A stretch of DNA of 64,000 bases, taken from contig JAKUCV010003133.1 in assembly GCA_028386065.3 (NCBI GenBank), positions 3,974 through 67,973 of the forward strand, given 5' to 3'. A model generated the notes under the pieces. It saw nothing but the letters and a program-made list of their open reading frames with translations. It was not told the origin of the DNA and ran no database searches. This DNA comes from Turnera subulata (Eukaryota > Streptophyta > Magnoliopsida > Malpighiales > Passifloraceae). The translations under genes were made by a program, and so were the position numbers. The stretch's first letter is position 1; each line of letters starts with the position of its first letter. Of the stretch, positions 47,360-60,086 are shown piece by piece.

Positions 47360-47829
47360 TGTGTTATACACCTTAGTCAATTTGCCCTGAGCTTTAATTT
47401 GGATGGATTGAATTTTATGTGTTTGTAAGATTGGGTTAATTTATCCCCTGAGTTTCAATTTGGATCACACGAAGGATTATATTTGCAAAATTAGATAAAT
47501 TTGACCCCTAAGTTTCAATTTGGGTCTTGTGTTTGCAAAATTAGGTCAATTCTAGATGGACAAGTGTCAATTTCTTATTCGCTTACGTCATTTAATTCAT
47601 TTCCGTAAACAATCTTGAACCTTGTCAAACTTTGGTGTGGCGCGCCATCTATCAAATCCATATCAACTAGACCTAATTTTGACTCTAATTTTAATCAAGG
47701 GTAATTAGACATTTAGTCAATCCAAATTGAAATTGTTGGGGGACAAATTAGCCAAATTTTACAAACACAGATATTCAAACAACCCAAATTAAAATTCAGA
47801 GGACAAAGTGACCCAAAGTGTATAACGCA
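47360..47829. mobile_element. MITE-like foldback element
   Basis: The ends are inverted repeats: TGTGTTATACAC at 47360 against GTGTATAACGCA at 47818-47829, 11 of 12 matching. Inverted similarity extends inwards through CAATTTG..CTGA..TTTAATTTGG on the left and CCAAATTAAAATTCAGAGGAC on the right. Inside are three or four diverged direct copies of a block ending (C)CTGAGTTTCAATTTGG at 47387, 47451 and 47512. No clear target duplication was found. Confidence 0.5.
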
Positions 47830-48234
47830 TGGGTAAATTTGTGTTTTTGCCTATTCGTAATTATCCCCAGTATTCATCATATTTCAATATTCTTGGAAGT
47901 ACTTATTTAATTTACACTATTTTGTTCTACATGAAATCATGATAGCTATACATTTTCCCCGTTTGTTCGTATTTTAAGGTTTGATTTTAGGATACAGGAG
48001 TTCAAATTTTAGGATTTGAAGTTTTAGTCTCTAAAACTTTGGAAAAGGTAGATGAAGTTCATCTGATAGCCTATTTCCTTTACGCGTTTCTCATGCTGCT
48101 CGCAACTCAGCAGTGCCTTTTCTTTTGGTTAACATGTTACAGTACTAAGTAAAAGCACTCAAATTCTAAGAAACAGTAAAAGTTGTAGAAGCTCCATGGT
48201 TAAAAAAAAAAAACAAAGAAACAGTTGTAGAAGC

Positions 48235-48490
48235 TGGCCATACAGATATTGTGGAAGGATATTTTGGGATATGATAAATCAAGTGTAAGATTTTTTATTT
48301 TTCTTTTGAAACGTTAGTTTAAGTTAAACTACCAGAAAAGAGTCATTCTATTCAGCTACCCATATACTCATACAGATATTGTGGAAAAATATTTTGGTAT
48401 ATGACAGAGAACTGTAAGATTTTTTATCTTTCTTTTGAAACGTTAGTTTAATCTTAAACTACCAGGAAAGAGTCATTCAATTCAGCTACC
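48235..48490. repeat. Tandem duplication of about 125 bp
   Basis: Two copies run from CATACAGATATTGTGGA (48239 and 48371) through GTAAGATTTTTTAT and TTTTGAAACGTTAGTTTAA to AGAGTCATTC...TTCAGCTACCC. Nothing coding. Confidence 0.75.
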
Positions 48491-48669
48491 CAATGCTGCA
48501 AGCTGTAATTTAAACCAAAAATAGCAAGTTAGCAACCACCACCTGAAAAAACTACCAGCATTATAAGAATGAAGCTGACAAAATATAACAATGTTATAGT
48601 ATGCTCCTAACACTTCAATGTTTTACAAAAATGAACACAATCAACAATAGAAATACAAAGCTAGCTGTA

Positions 48670-48672
<3 letters not shown>

Positions 48673-48713
<41 letters not shown>
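48673..48713. repeat. (AT)n microsatellite
   Basis: About 20 uninterrupted AT dinucleotides, located in the 3' flank of the KEG gene. Confidence 0.95.
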
Positions 48714-48718
<5 letters not shown>

Positions 48719-49123
48719 GCGACATCTGATGGCTAACATTCTACATAAAAGCTCTAACATAAATATGAATTACTATGTACAAGCTGCCGCATCCATACCC
48801 TAGCTGAAGGCGAGTCATTGTATGAAAGATATTGAGGATATCTACAAGGCTCAAAAGAAAATGTTTCGGACCTAAATCATGTGCAGCAAATTGGAGCCGC
48901 TACAGCTGCAACATAGCTTCATGCAATTGCTCTCACATTACGTGTAAGGCTGATACAGAAGTAAAACATCAGACCATATGGCCCTCCATTATGCTCTGAG
49001 ACAAAATGAGAAACCAGAATTGACTTTCTCCATGCAATTTACATGCAGCAAGGCCAGCATTCACCATCCTCTGGTTGCTTGCTAACCTGTGATAATATTC
49101 ACAGCTTATGGCAGGGAAGGTTG

Positions 49124-52100
49124 CTACGAAGTTTGACTGCAGCTCTCATCAAGAACAACATCGGCAGGGTCTCCAATCCAAGGACGCCCTTCTCTCCATT
49201 TAAACCTAATTCGCAGCTTTCCATTAGCTTCCACACCAACCACCTTACCCTTACTGGCATGTGTTTCCATTCCCCATCCCCACCTAGGCTTCACTAGTCC
49301 TTCTCTAAATCTCACACAATCACCAATTTTAAATGCTCTTACCTTCTCCACCTCCCATTCTTTGCATAACCATAGCTGATTCAAGAAACAAAATGCCATT
49401 AACAGCTCTCCATCCACCATTTGGTGCACCACTCCAACACTATTGTGAGTGACCTCTCCCCAGTGATATACTGGGGTAGCTACAGTTGGCTTGACCCGTA
49501 CCCAGTCTCCAATTTGTAACGTCTCTTCCTTTACTATGTCCACTTCCGATGGATCAAGCGTCCAAGCCCTAGAGCCAGCCGGTGTAAATATTCTTAATTT
49601 CCCATCTGCATCAATTGCAGATATAGAACCCACGGTGCTATGTGAATGGCCTGACCAACCAAACTGTGGTTGCTTCACATGTGGTTTCACCTGCACTTTT
49701 TGGCCTACAACAAACCTATCAACTTGGTCAAGATTAGACGTAGGCCCCACCCATAACTCAGGTTCCCCACAGAACCCTACAAGGACTGTACCATCCCAGG
49801 CATCTCCTTGATATCCCAGACCTTGTATGACTCCAACACTTCCAGGCCCCAAACTCTTCCACCTGCAGGCATGATCTTTCATCTTTACCCATTCTCCCAC
49901 CTCAAACATCTGTTCTATCTCAAAATCTGACGGGTCACCCCCCCATAAGCCATCTAACCCAGGGAACGAAACCCTAATCTCTCCATCAGCATTTACAGTA
50001 GTTACAATGCCTCTTGAGTTAGGGCATGCACCTCTCCAACCCCACCTTGGCTCAACAAGTCCAGGACGAAAACGAACATACTGTCCTACATTCATACGTG
50101 TAACTTTTTCAACTTCTGAGGAGTGAACTAAAAGCCTTCCTTTACGGAAACAACAGACCAACTCTAAATGGAAAAAATCCTGTATGCTGTGTACTACTGC
50201 TATAGTGTCCTTCCTGATACTATTCCACTCATAAGTTGGTCTCGTACCCAAGAATTGTTTCAATTTTACCCAATCACCAACTGCCAATCCTGGAAGCCTT
50301 TCAGCATCGCCTGGCGCAACCTTCCACAAGTTCACTCTGCCAGCCACTCTCACCTTGACAGACAATTAGGATAAGTTAGTTAAAAATTACAAGGACGCTG
50401 AAGGTTGAAAAGCAGTTATGTGCAAGCAATGCCCACAGCAAAAGAAAAGCTGCATAGCTAGTTAAAAGAAATGTTAAAAATTCTAATTGAACCATCATGC
50501 CATTCATTTAGAAGTATACTCTGCACTGAAGAATTAGAGCCAGCAGGTCAGCCAGCATGGGAAGAATGTACTGCAGGAGTTTACCATCCAGTACATGTCG
50601 TATCAGACTAATTACAGATTCAGTTCGAAACCATCATCTATGAAACAATCTAATTATACTCACATTGAGGGCTCCATCCATGTCAATCCTTGTAACTATG
50701 CCAGCTGTGGCGGGACTTTCATTTGACCATCCAAGTAGTGGCTGAGAGACGGATGGAAGAACACGAATCTCCTGTCCCACTTCAAAAGGGGGAACCTTCT
50801 CCATGTCTGTAATGGAGCACATAAACGGTTTGCTTCTAGAGCAGAACGCAACACACATATCACCATCATCCTCCACGCAATGAACAATACCAATATTCAT
50901 CCTCGTGACATCATCCCATCCATACTTTGGAGATGGTACAGAAGCTTTTACTCTAACCCAATCACCAACCTGATCATAAGTAACAATGAGAAACACTTAT
51001 AATACCTTCCGATCAGTAGTCAAATAGCAGAGCCTGCATCAGTGAAATTGTACCTTAAACTCCTCCACCTTTTCCATATCTGAAGGATCGGCTTTCCATG
51101 GAATGTCCCGATTTGGTATTTCAATTATGAGCAGGCCATTACCCTTTATGTCCCTTATTCTTCCAACACTATGATGAGTCTCGCCACCCCAACCACATCT
51201 GGGTTCTGCAACAGATCGCTTTACACATACCAGCTCACCTACCTGTAAAACCCAATAAGAAGAAGACTGATATAGAGATTACAAACGAAAAGGAATAAAA
51301 AAATATTGCAAAGAGTGTCTTCTAGCAGTCGTTTCTGGGAGAATTATACTATTTTTTTTTGTGAGCAATCCTACTTAAGTTCAATAAAAAAGAAACTGAA
51401 ACCATAAATATCCCACCACCTTGAAAGGCAAAACTGGTTCAACTTCCTCTGGTTCACAAAGCCATGGACTGAATAGATAACTGAATTCTATCAACAAACT
51501 ACTGTCAGGTCGGATACCATACACTATCCCAATACTTCCAGGTGTAACAGCTCCAAAGCCGTGCTTTGCAGCCACAAGCGTGTTGCGAACACGAACCCAA
51601 TCACCAACCTTGAATTCCTCAAATCTTTGAAAATCTGCAGGATCAGCTTGCCAGCCCCGAGAAGCACCGCTAAACCCAATACGTATAATTCCATCATCCT
51701 CTACACACAGAACAGTTCCTATGCTGTCATGAGACTGTTCACGTAATTCGTACCTACAAACAGGAAAATCATCACCATTTTTTGAAATATTTCAGCTATA
51801 ATGATATCAGAGGTTCTTATACTGCTTGCAAATGGAGTAGGAATAAAACTCCATAAAATGGACCACGCCAAAACTATGTTGACTGGAGGCTCCAGTAGCT
51901 CACGACAAGAGTATTCCTGATTGGTGATGTAAAGTAAAACTAAAATGATTCCTCTTGTATCAGATATAGATGATAAATAAATGTATCTACAAATATTTCT
52001 TGATTTCCTTTAAATTTTAATTTTAATTTCGAGCAAGTCACAACTCTTCAAGCTGTAAGGATCAGCTAGACACTGTGGTTGAACCTCCAAGTAGCACCGA

Positions 52101-55100
52101 GCAAATATTTTCTTTGATGGACAAGAAGTACCATGGGTAAGTCACAGAAGACTATTTATTAAGTTCCAGGGATCAGATTCCTAGGGATGTAAAAGCTAAA
52201 ATCTTCCTTGAGCATTATGTGATGATTTGCCAGAAATACGCCACCAGTGAACCATTTTGTACCAGGAACTGTGAAGGATGGTATACCTAGGTTTCATGAT
52301 ACCAGGTTTAAGTTGCACCAATTGTCCTCTGTCCAAAGGAATCACTTTAATAACTTCATTTGCCAATACATGAGCAGATCCTGTGCAAAATGAAACAATG
52401 AGGTGGCCTTCATCTTGTACATCCCGTATAAAACCAACACTTCCATGCTTTGCCCCTTGCCAGCCACGCATTGGGTTCTTCAGACTTTTCCTAAATTTCA
52501 CCCAGTCCCCCACTTCAAATCTACAGTCCATAAATCATGTCAGTGACGTCATTAATTTAAGCAGCACATATGAGATAAATTTCTTACTGACATGGTTGGT
52601 GTCAAATAAATTCCCCTATTAACAAGAGCCTCCATAAGATCTTCTGAAATCCATTCTCGGGGCAGAGATTCCAGCAAGTCACATAACGTCTTGCCACTGC
52701 TCCGCAACCACAATTATATTTAGTCAGTCGCATAAAGCAACTTAAAAAGTTCACAGCAATTTAAGTTTTGTATAAACAACTAGGAACCTTGGACAGAAAT
52801 ACGGTGTTTTAAAAATGTATTCCAGAAGAATTGGAAAGTTTACAGATACTTCGAAAGCACAAGAAAATGTAAACTCTTTTTTACCACTTGCCTGTTGTTT
52901 CTTAAATCAATGGCTGCATTTGGGGACTCTAGCATAAGAACAATGCAGTCAAGATTCTCACGTATCAATTTTGCTGCCTCAGCAGCTATGTGGAAAGCAT
53001 TATCACCATCATCATCCTGATTGAGAATGTCATTATAGTACAACTTACATTAGTATATGAGACAATCAACAGAGTGCAATGTACACACCAGTTTAGAAAT
53101 ATAAAAAAGCAGTTTTGGAAAACTAGTTGGTGAGCAGGATGTAGACTACTCAATAAATCAAATTCATCATATACGCACAGGAAGCAACGCATGAAGGATC
53201 AATGAGCAAAACTTAGGTATGCCAACGTCATGAAAATCAAGGGCTTTAACAAAAAAGAGAGAAAAGAAGAAATCATCAGCCAATAAAACCCCTTTACCAA
53301 ATCAGATACATGGGATCAGATTTTCTGAATTATACTGTGGGCGTATTATTTACCAACACTTATGAATTGCAAAATCATAAGACTCAGCAATGAAGCTGAA
53401 TTCATGTACTCACAGCCTTTCAAGTTAAACAGAGCATGTTCGATTAAAAAAAGAGAGTTAAAATAATGCATGTTTCATTAAAAAAAGGAGAGTTAAATAG
53501 AGCATGTTTCGTTAAAAAAATGGGAGTTAAAGAGTGCATGACGACAACAGAGAAACCAAGTAGATGATGTTGAAAATTGAATAGTTGAATCATATGAATC
53601 ACCTTAAAATGAAAAAAGGGCTCTGCTCGAAATGCAAAAAAAGAAGAAATTGTTGCTGAACCAGAGAGAGAGAGAGAGAGAGAGAAGAAAATTTAGACTC
53701 ATTTTCTGAGCAATTATTGGTATAACTAACAGCTAGTTTGGGAGCAAAATGAAAGGGGAATGATTGTGGAGGGGAAGAATTCAGGGAGAATGACAATAAA
53801 AAGAATGGAAAATTTGATTCTTTCTCCTTGTTTGGAAACATGAGGGAAATGAGAGGGAAAGAATGTTGATTGCATAAAAAAAATTAATGTGGGGAAGAGA
53901 ATTCCTAATATATGCTTATAATTATTACTTCAATTTCCATTCAAATGGATAAAATGGTAAATCAACAAAAAAAATCAAATTTGTGTAACCCACTCTCTCC
54001 ACTTTCTCCCTGACTATGAGAAAACAAAATTAGTGGGCCACGGGAGAAAATTTTCTCCCCAAAATCTATTCTCTCCCTATTCTTCTCATCTCCCAAACCA
54101 GGGAATGCTCCATTCTTTCTCTCCATTTTCTCCTACATCATTCATTCCCCTCATTTTCCTCTCTTCCCAAACTTAGCCTAAATGAAGAAAATATTTGGCC
54201 AGTAATTTCATTAAGGGATTCAAAGAAAATATGTAAGCAACCAACCTGTAAATTGCAATCAGCTCCAGCAGCCAAAAGCAATTCAACACAAGGCATTGCT
54301 CCTTTGGCCAATGCTAAATGAAGAGGTATCGTTCCATGCACATTTCGAAGATTTGCGTCCACTCCATAATCGAGAATAATCTACTCAAATGGAAACCAGC
54401 TTAATACAGGTTAGAACTCAAGTATCATATGGGCCATAACCTTGATAGCATTTTTCTGAGCTAAAACATTCCAGGCGTCATTTAACATGTGTTCTTAGTC
54501 CTTTTGGCTTTTTTTTTTTTGGAAAAAGAAGAATGCTCATTTATACAGCAACTGTAGATTCCAATTCCCAAACTATCCATCCTCATAAAGCTTAAAAATG
54601 TAAACACTAGAGAAAATGGGAACTTCCCAGTTAACTACATGTGATGATGGTAAGAGAACTATTGCACAAACCGAGGACTTACACTACTAGGTGGAGCCAT
54701 CTGACTGTCCAACAATATGAAACAGACTAACAGTTTAATTCCACTGATCTGAGATTTTATATTCTTAACAAGCCCTCTTGGCATGTGTTAGGCCAGATTA
54801 GCAAGGGGAAAGACAACAAGCAGGCTCAGTTTGTCAACTGCAAGATTGATTTGCAGCAGAATGCAGGAAACTCTGGAACACAAGTCACAGAGCACACATG
54901 GCATGACATGAGCGCCATAACTATTGCATGATCAAACATGGATCAAAGACTCACAATTGGCTAGCTGTAGTTGCAGAGCAAGTACTAACACATGTATGGC
55001 TCAAAATTTCAAGTTATTTTGTGTATAACCACAAAAAAACACCCTATTATGTGAGTGAACCTTTTGATATTTGCCAACCCTCCAGAATCTTGACATGTGA

Positions 55101-58100
55101 GATTTTGCATCATTCACATTCGGGGCAAACCAATGCGAAGAAATTATCTGACAAGGGGGGAAGCGAGCAGTATGGTGGCGAATGGGAAGTACACCATGTA
55201 GGAAGTAAGAAGCACTAAGTTACAATGTGCAACAGAGAATACAGTCACCTTGACTAGTTCAGCATCATTTGCCATGGAAGCTATATGCAAGGCTGTTCGG
55301 TGATGTTCAGTATCTTGGGCAGCTGGGTCTGCTCCAGCTGCAAGTAATAATCTCACCAGCTCTCTACCCTCTACCAAAATAAAGAATTTAACGTATAATT
55401 ATTTGCAGAATGTCAAGGGAGACAAGAAAAAATACAGCAAGAAAATCGATTATGAGCAAGAGAAAAAAATGGGGTGCAAAAAATTGTTCATTTAAGATAG
55501 AACGTAACAATATGATTGTGCATATGACAGAAAATCACTTTAACAGAATTTTGCAAAATATTCAATAGAACGAATCTAGCAATAAAAGTCCAACAATCAT
55601 TTCTACCTGCTTCATGACCTTTTTGCAAGGCAGCAGCCATGCATAATGCTGTTCCTGCTGGACTTGGTGTGTCAATTGCTTCAGCAATCTCCTCAGATGA
55701 AGCTATCTCAAGCCACCTCTTGACAACAACCACATTAAGAGTTTCAATGCACATGTGCAAAGGCCTGTAAATGTGAAATGAAGCAGGAAAGTGATAATTT
55801 TAATTGTAATTACAGATTAATACCAAATACATATTTCTGCAAATACCAAAAGCAATAAATGGAGTCATCTAAATGTCGGATCTAACAACTCTCTAAATTT
55901 AAAATTCAAACTGCAATTGTTATAAGTATCGACATTTTCAACACTCAAAGATGATCTTAATCATGCTAATAATCCATATTTTTGTACTCAAACAAGACAA
56001 ATTATTTTCTTCTTTCTCATTACTTTAAAATTTTTTAAAGTACTAATCTGCTTTGGTGGCCCTGAACATAACCTGAAGAATAGAAAGAGATCAAAGCCAG
56101 ATAATTGAAATTAACCAGCAACTGATGAGCAATTAACTAAACCAAGCCTCTTACAATCAAAATAAAAATGTAACCACGAAAAAAAAAATGAAGCCTCTGC
56201 ATACTAGTACAGTTCAGGTACATGGATCTTCTTCCCCACAATCAATCTTTTTTTCATGAATACATATCTAAAACTATCCTTTTAAGGTATTGCCAAAAGA
56301 ACAATTCCTGGTAATATTGTTCAAGTTTGACCACACTTTAGAGACTAAAGATGCTTTTGCAACCATTAACAAGGAAGACACAGAGGCTGTGAACTGGGAA
56401 GATTGGATATCCACATTCATCTTATTCCAGCAAAGGGTAATCTCACATAATTTGGTTAGCAGATGATTGTATGAATGCCGCAAAATTCAATGATTAATTA
56501 TGTACGAAAGGTAATATTTGAATGGACAAGCTAAATCTTTCATCCAGATCATTTGTAAACTTTGCAAGAGCAGCAGTGGGGAAAAAAGTTCTTTCAAACA
56601 TATTAAGCAAGAAGAATTTGGGTATTCTAATAATTTTCAACTCCTCTCCGATAAAAGCAGGCCACAACGCAATGGACAAACTAGCATTTTCCATGTATGA
56701 GCAAAAGCTAACAAAGAAAAATTTAATAGACTACCATGTTTCATCATTCATTACCAGAAACAAAACATGCTGAAATGTTCTTTAAGATTATTAGCCCCTA
56801 AAATGATGGTTTCTTCCTTTTTGTCAATGAAGAAAACATTAGCTGCCAAAAAAAAAAAAAAAAAAAAAAAGATAAGAACCCTCACGTCAATTGTTTTGAA
56901 TTGAGAACACCCATTGATCTGCAACCCCCATATTCGAGTATGATAATAGCACATTCTGTATGTTTCTTGGAAATAGCCACATGCAGCACAGATTCACCAT
57001 CATCATCCACAGCATTTGGGTCAGCACCAGCCAAAAGCAATTCCTATGATCATTGCATGTGTTTGGAAGGATTTTAAGCAAACAGAAAGGACAGAAACTC
57101 CTTGATTGATTCTTAGCCACAGGAGAACTTACCAACATGCAGTCAGGCTGCCCGTAGTATGCACAAACATGAGCAACTGATTGACCACAACCTTCTCTCA
57201 TTCTAGATGTACCATAATCCGATCTTCTAACAAGAGCCCGTACGCATTCAGGGGATCCAGCTGCTAAAGCGAACACTATTGCTGGATTGCCATCTTTGTC
57301 TGGAAGATCTACATCAACATCACTGACCTCCAAAATAGCATCAACAAGCTCTGGGCATCCTCGCCGACAAGCCAAGTGTAACGCAGTTTGGCCATCAGAA
57401 TTGGGTGCTTCAAGAAGAGAAATAACTGAAATGCCATTATTTCCCTTTGCAGACTTAGCAAGAAGATCCCTGCAAAGAAAATTAACAGTTTCTAGCGAAA
57501 TTAGAATATTTACTTAATAGGTTGGCGCACCATGGGCGCATAAAAATAAACTAACCTAACACCATCCAAGTTCCCTTCAGATAATAGTTGATGCAGATGG
57601 TTGCTCTTGACCTGGAAAATGTCCAAGACAGATGTAGGAGAATGCTCCAGTTTATCAATTCCAGAGCAATTTGCAAGGTCGCTAGATCTGGCAGATGACA
57701 ATGATAAGGAAATGCTTTAAACGTTAGGACAACAAAATGATCCTTTAATTGAATCCAAAGCACAATCAATAACATGCACTCTTTGAGTATGTCTGACTAA
57801 TGGCTACAAAAGAAACAGAAATGGGCTCTATTCCCTCATACGCATCTTAATTTGTAGCTTATATTCCCTACAGTCGTGAAACCCTATGCAAATATTCTCA
57901 CCTTTTAATGCAGGGCATGATACATTTTGTTAATCTTCACTCAATAATTCGCTCTTCCTACACTATGAAGAAATGAGTTTTTCTTTATGAGGAATATGAA
58001 GAAATGAGTTACATTCTTGCAGTTTGGTATAGTTTTTCTCTCCGTACTGTTGTCAAAAACCAACGTATCCAGCACACGATGATATGAAAGAACGGAGGAA

Positions 58101-59875
58101 GACCACGTCGATAACTACTATTGTTTGCTGTTCTTACGTTTAGAATGAAGAAGGAAAAAGATAACAAGTCTCGCTTGCTAACGCTCAATCTCATTACGAT
58201 CCTCCATCACATAGAGTGGTACTTTGATGAACGCTTATAGCACAAGTTAACATTCTAACAGCGGTAAAAGATAAGAGCACAAAGGTAACATGATATTCTA
58301 CAACACTGACAATGGCTCGAATTCTGAGGTAAGATATAGAATCCAGAACTAAACCAAGCAAACACCCATGAATTGAGAAATAGAACTAGTAACTAGAAAC
58401 ACAGATAAGATAATCTCTTACACATTAGGATTCTGCGGTATCCCTTGCAAATGGCGAAGAAATATTGCGAGCATCGCTTGAAAAGTTGGTCTCTTAGACG
58501 ACTTAAACTGCAAACACTCCCCGATCATCTTCCATAAATCTGCTGGGATTCCATGGCCAATAACACCAGTATACTGAGGGGGTGACTTACCATCCCTAAC
58601 AACAGCACGAAAGATTTCCTCATGACTCAAGCCATCCCACCTGCGCACAACCTCTCCTATAAGCAAGAAAACCATTACCAAGAGAAACAAACAACACAAA
58701 CCACAAATTCAGTCCACATACGGGGTGAAACCGGTGCACATTTCCACAAGAGCACACCCAAAGCTCCAGGAATCCGAATGCACGGAGACACCAGCCACAT
58801 CATCCCTAAACAAGTGCAAAGACTTCTTCACGGGCTCCCATGTCTCTGGAGCTGCGTAATGTGGAGTCAACGACATGCAATCAACGCAGCAGTGTGATTT
58901 TACCGGATCAGTCTCGGCGAGGCTCCGATTTTTCCGGCAAGAAGGCCTCTTCAGAATCATCGGAAGGCCATAATCGGAAACAATAGCGTTCCCGTTAACA
59001 TCGAGAAGGAAGTTGGTAGGCTTTAGGTTCATACAAACAACACCGGAAGCGTGGAGCTCCAGTACTCCACGCGCTATATCTGCACCATAACTAAAACACC
59101 AAAGACAGCAACTAATTTAACAACACCTACAAAGAGAAGTGACTGACATTACGGAGATGTTAAAAGAGGGAGCAAGAGAAGATAACCGTAAAATCTGGCC
59201 GAGGCTGAGACGGCCGTTATTCCGCTGCATCTGCGAGCTGACGGAACCGTAGCAACTCTCGGTTACTATGTAGAACTGGTTATCGGTCCTGACAACGCCG
59301 TGAAACCGGCAGATGTTTCTACACCAGGTGGATTTGCTCCTCAAGCTCTCCAGCTCGCGCTCCACGCAATCCACGTCGGCCACCTCAGCAAACGGCACTC
59401 TCCTCACGGCTACTCTATGCCTGCACTCCCTCCCCTTCACCAACAAACCTTCTGTCCCGTTCCCGATCCTCAGCTCGTGGTCTCTGCACAAGTTGGCGCC
59501 GAGTCCGGTACCGCCATGGGAGCAGCTCCTCCGCGGACTTGGGCTTTGGCCGGGATCAAGGTCGTCGGAGTCGGAATCGTCGGAGCCGGAGGCCGCGCCG
59601 TCGTCTGAGGAGGAGGAGAGGGAGGAGAGGAGGGCAAAGTTCTTGGGGAGGGAGAGGGGGGAGTTGCCGAGGGGGGACACGTGGCGGCATTTGGGGCAGG
59701 GGAGAGAAGGTTTCAGCGCGGAGGAGGATGAGGAGGAAGAAGAGGCGAGCTTAGTAAGGCAGCGGAGGCAGAAGGAGTGGCCGCAGTGGAGTAGGTGAGG
59801 CGTGTGTGAGTTGTCGTCGCTGAACGGCGTCTGGCAGATCGGGCATCTCGGTACCGGAATCTTCTTCCCCGGCAT
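49124..59875 (-). CDS. KEG: E3 ubiquitin ligase KEG-like (RING, kinase, ankyrin, HERC2-like repeats)
   Basis: Sixteen exons on the minus strand: 59875-59187, 59090-58722, 58640-58422, 57687-57556, 57469-57133, 57043-56886, 55764-55607, 55370-55249, 54380-54246, 53016-52892, 52696-52592, 52520-52287, 51753-51420, 51242-51054, 50969-50664, 50353-49124. They sum to 4842 bp, 1613 aa; Arabidopsis KEG is about 1625. A C3HC4 RING uses C11, C14, C31, H33, C36, C39, C60 and C63. A kinase-like domain follows with VAVR at 155-158, MNLKPTN and SDYG. Then come ankyrin repeats (exons 5-11) and a series of VGDWVRVK...GW repeats to the end. KEG works at the trans-Golgi/early endosome and targets ABA-signalling factors for degradation. 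Odd points are Arg in place of the kinase Lys (R158) and a GC donor after exon 10. Confidence 0.93.
52697..52891 (-). other. GC-AG intron of the KEG gene
   Basis: The donor on the minus strand is AACAG|GCAAGT (52891-52890 = GC) and the acceptor is GGAGCAG|TGGCAAG. Joining them gives RNNSGKTLCD, matching the KEG family (NHSGKT). The nearest GT downstream (GTG|GTAAAA) leads to a stop after six codons. Confidence 0.8.
53733..54178. mobile_element. MITE-like insertion in KEG intron 9
   Basis: The left end reads AGTTTGGGAGCAAAATGAAAG and the right end, reversed, AAGTTTGGGAAGAGAGGAAA followed by ATGAGGGGAATGA. The interior is purine-rich on one side and pyrimidine-rich on the other, so it can fold back. 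Nothing coding. The target duplication could not be identified. Confidence 0.45.
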
Positions 59876-60078
59876 CGCGGGCGAGATATTTTTGGCGACG
59901 GAAAAATGTGTAGCAGTAGTGGTGTTCGGTTAAGTAAGAGCCGAAATGAGAGAGGAGAAGACTTTGAATGGAACAAGAAAAAGGAGAAAAGAAGAGGGAG
60001 GGGAAAGTAGGAAAGGTGTTGTTGAGATGTGAAAGTGTGAAGATGGACGGAAGAGTAGAGTAGGTTTTTCTTTTTGAC

Positions 60079-60086
60079 TTTATATA
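60079..60086 (-). promoter_or_regulatory. TATA box of the KEG gene
   Basis: TATATAAA on the minus strand, about 205 bp before the ATG at 59875. It is followed by a CT-rich 5' leader (about 60060-59950). Confidence 0.6.

Noticed and set aside
58703..58721. KEG exon 2 extended to include YVD before a stop
   Set aside because: A GTATGT donor at 58721 joined to 58640 gives TPWDGLS, the sequence expected for KEG; the extension ends in a stop.
59313..59798. 161-codon and 102-codon plus-strand frames opposite KEG exon 1
   Set aside because: Shadows of the GC-rich KEG coding exon; no family similarity.
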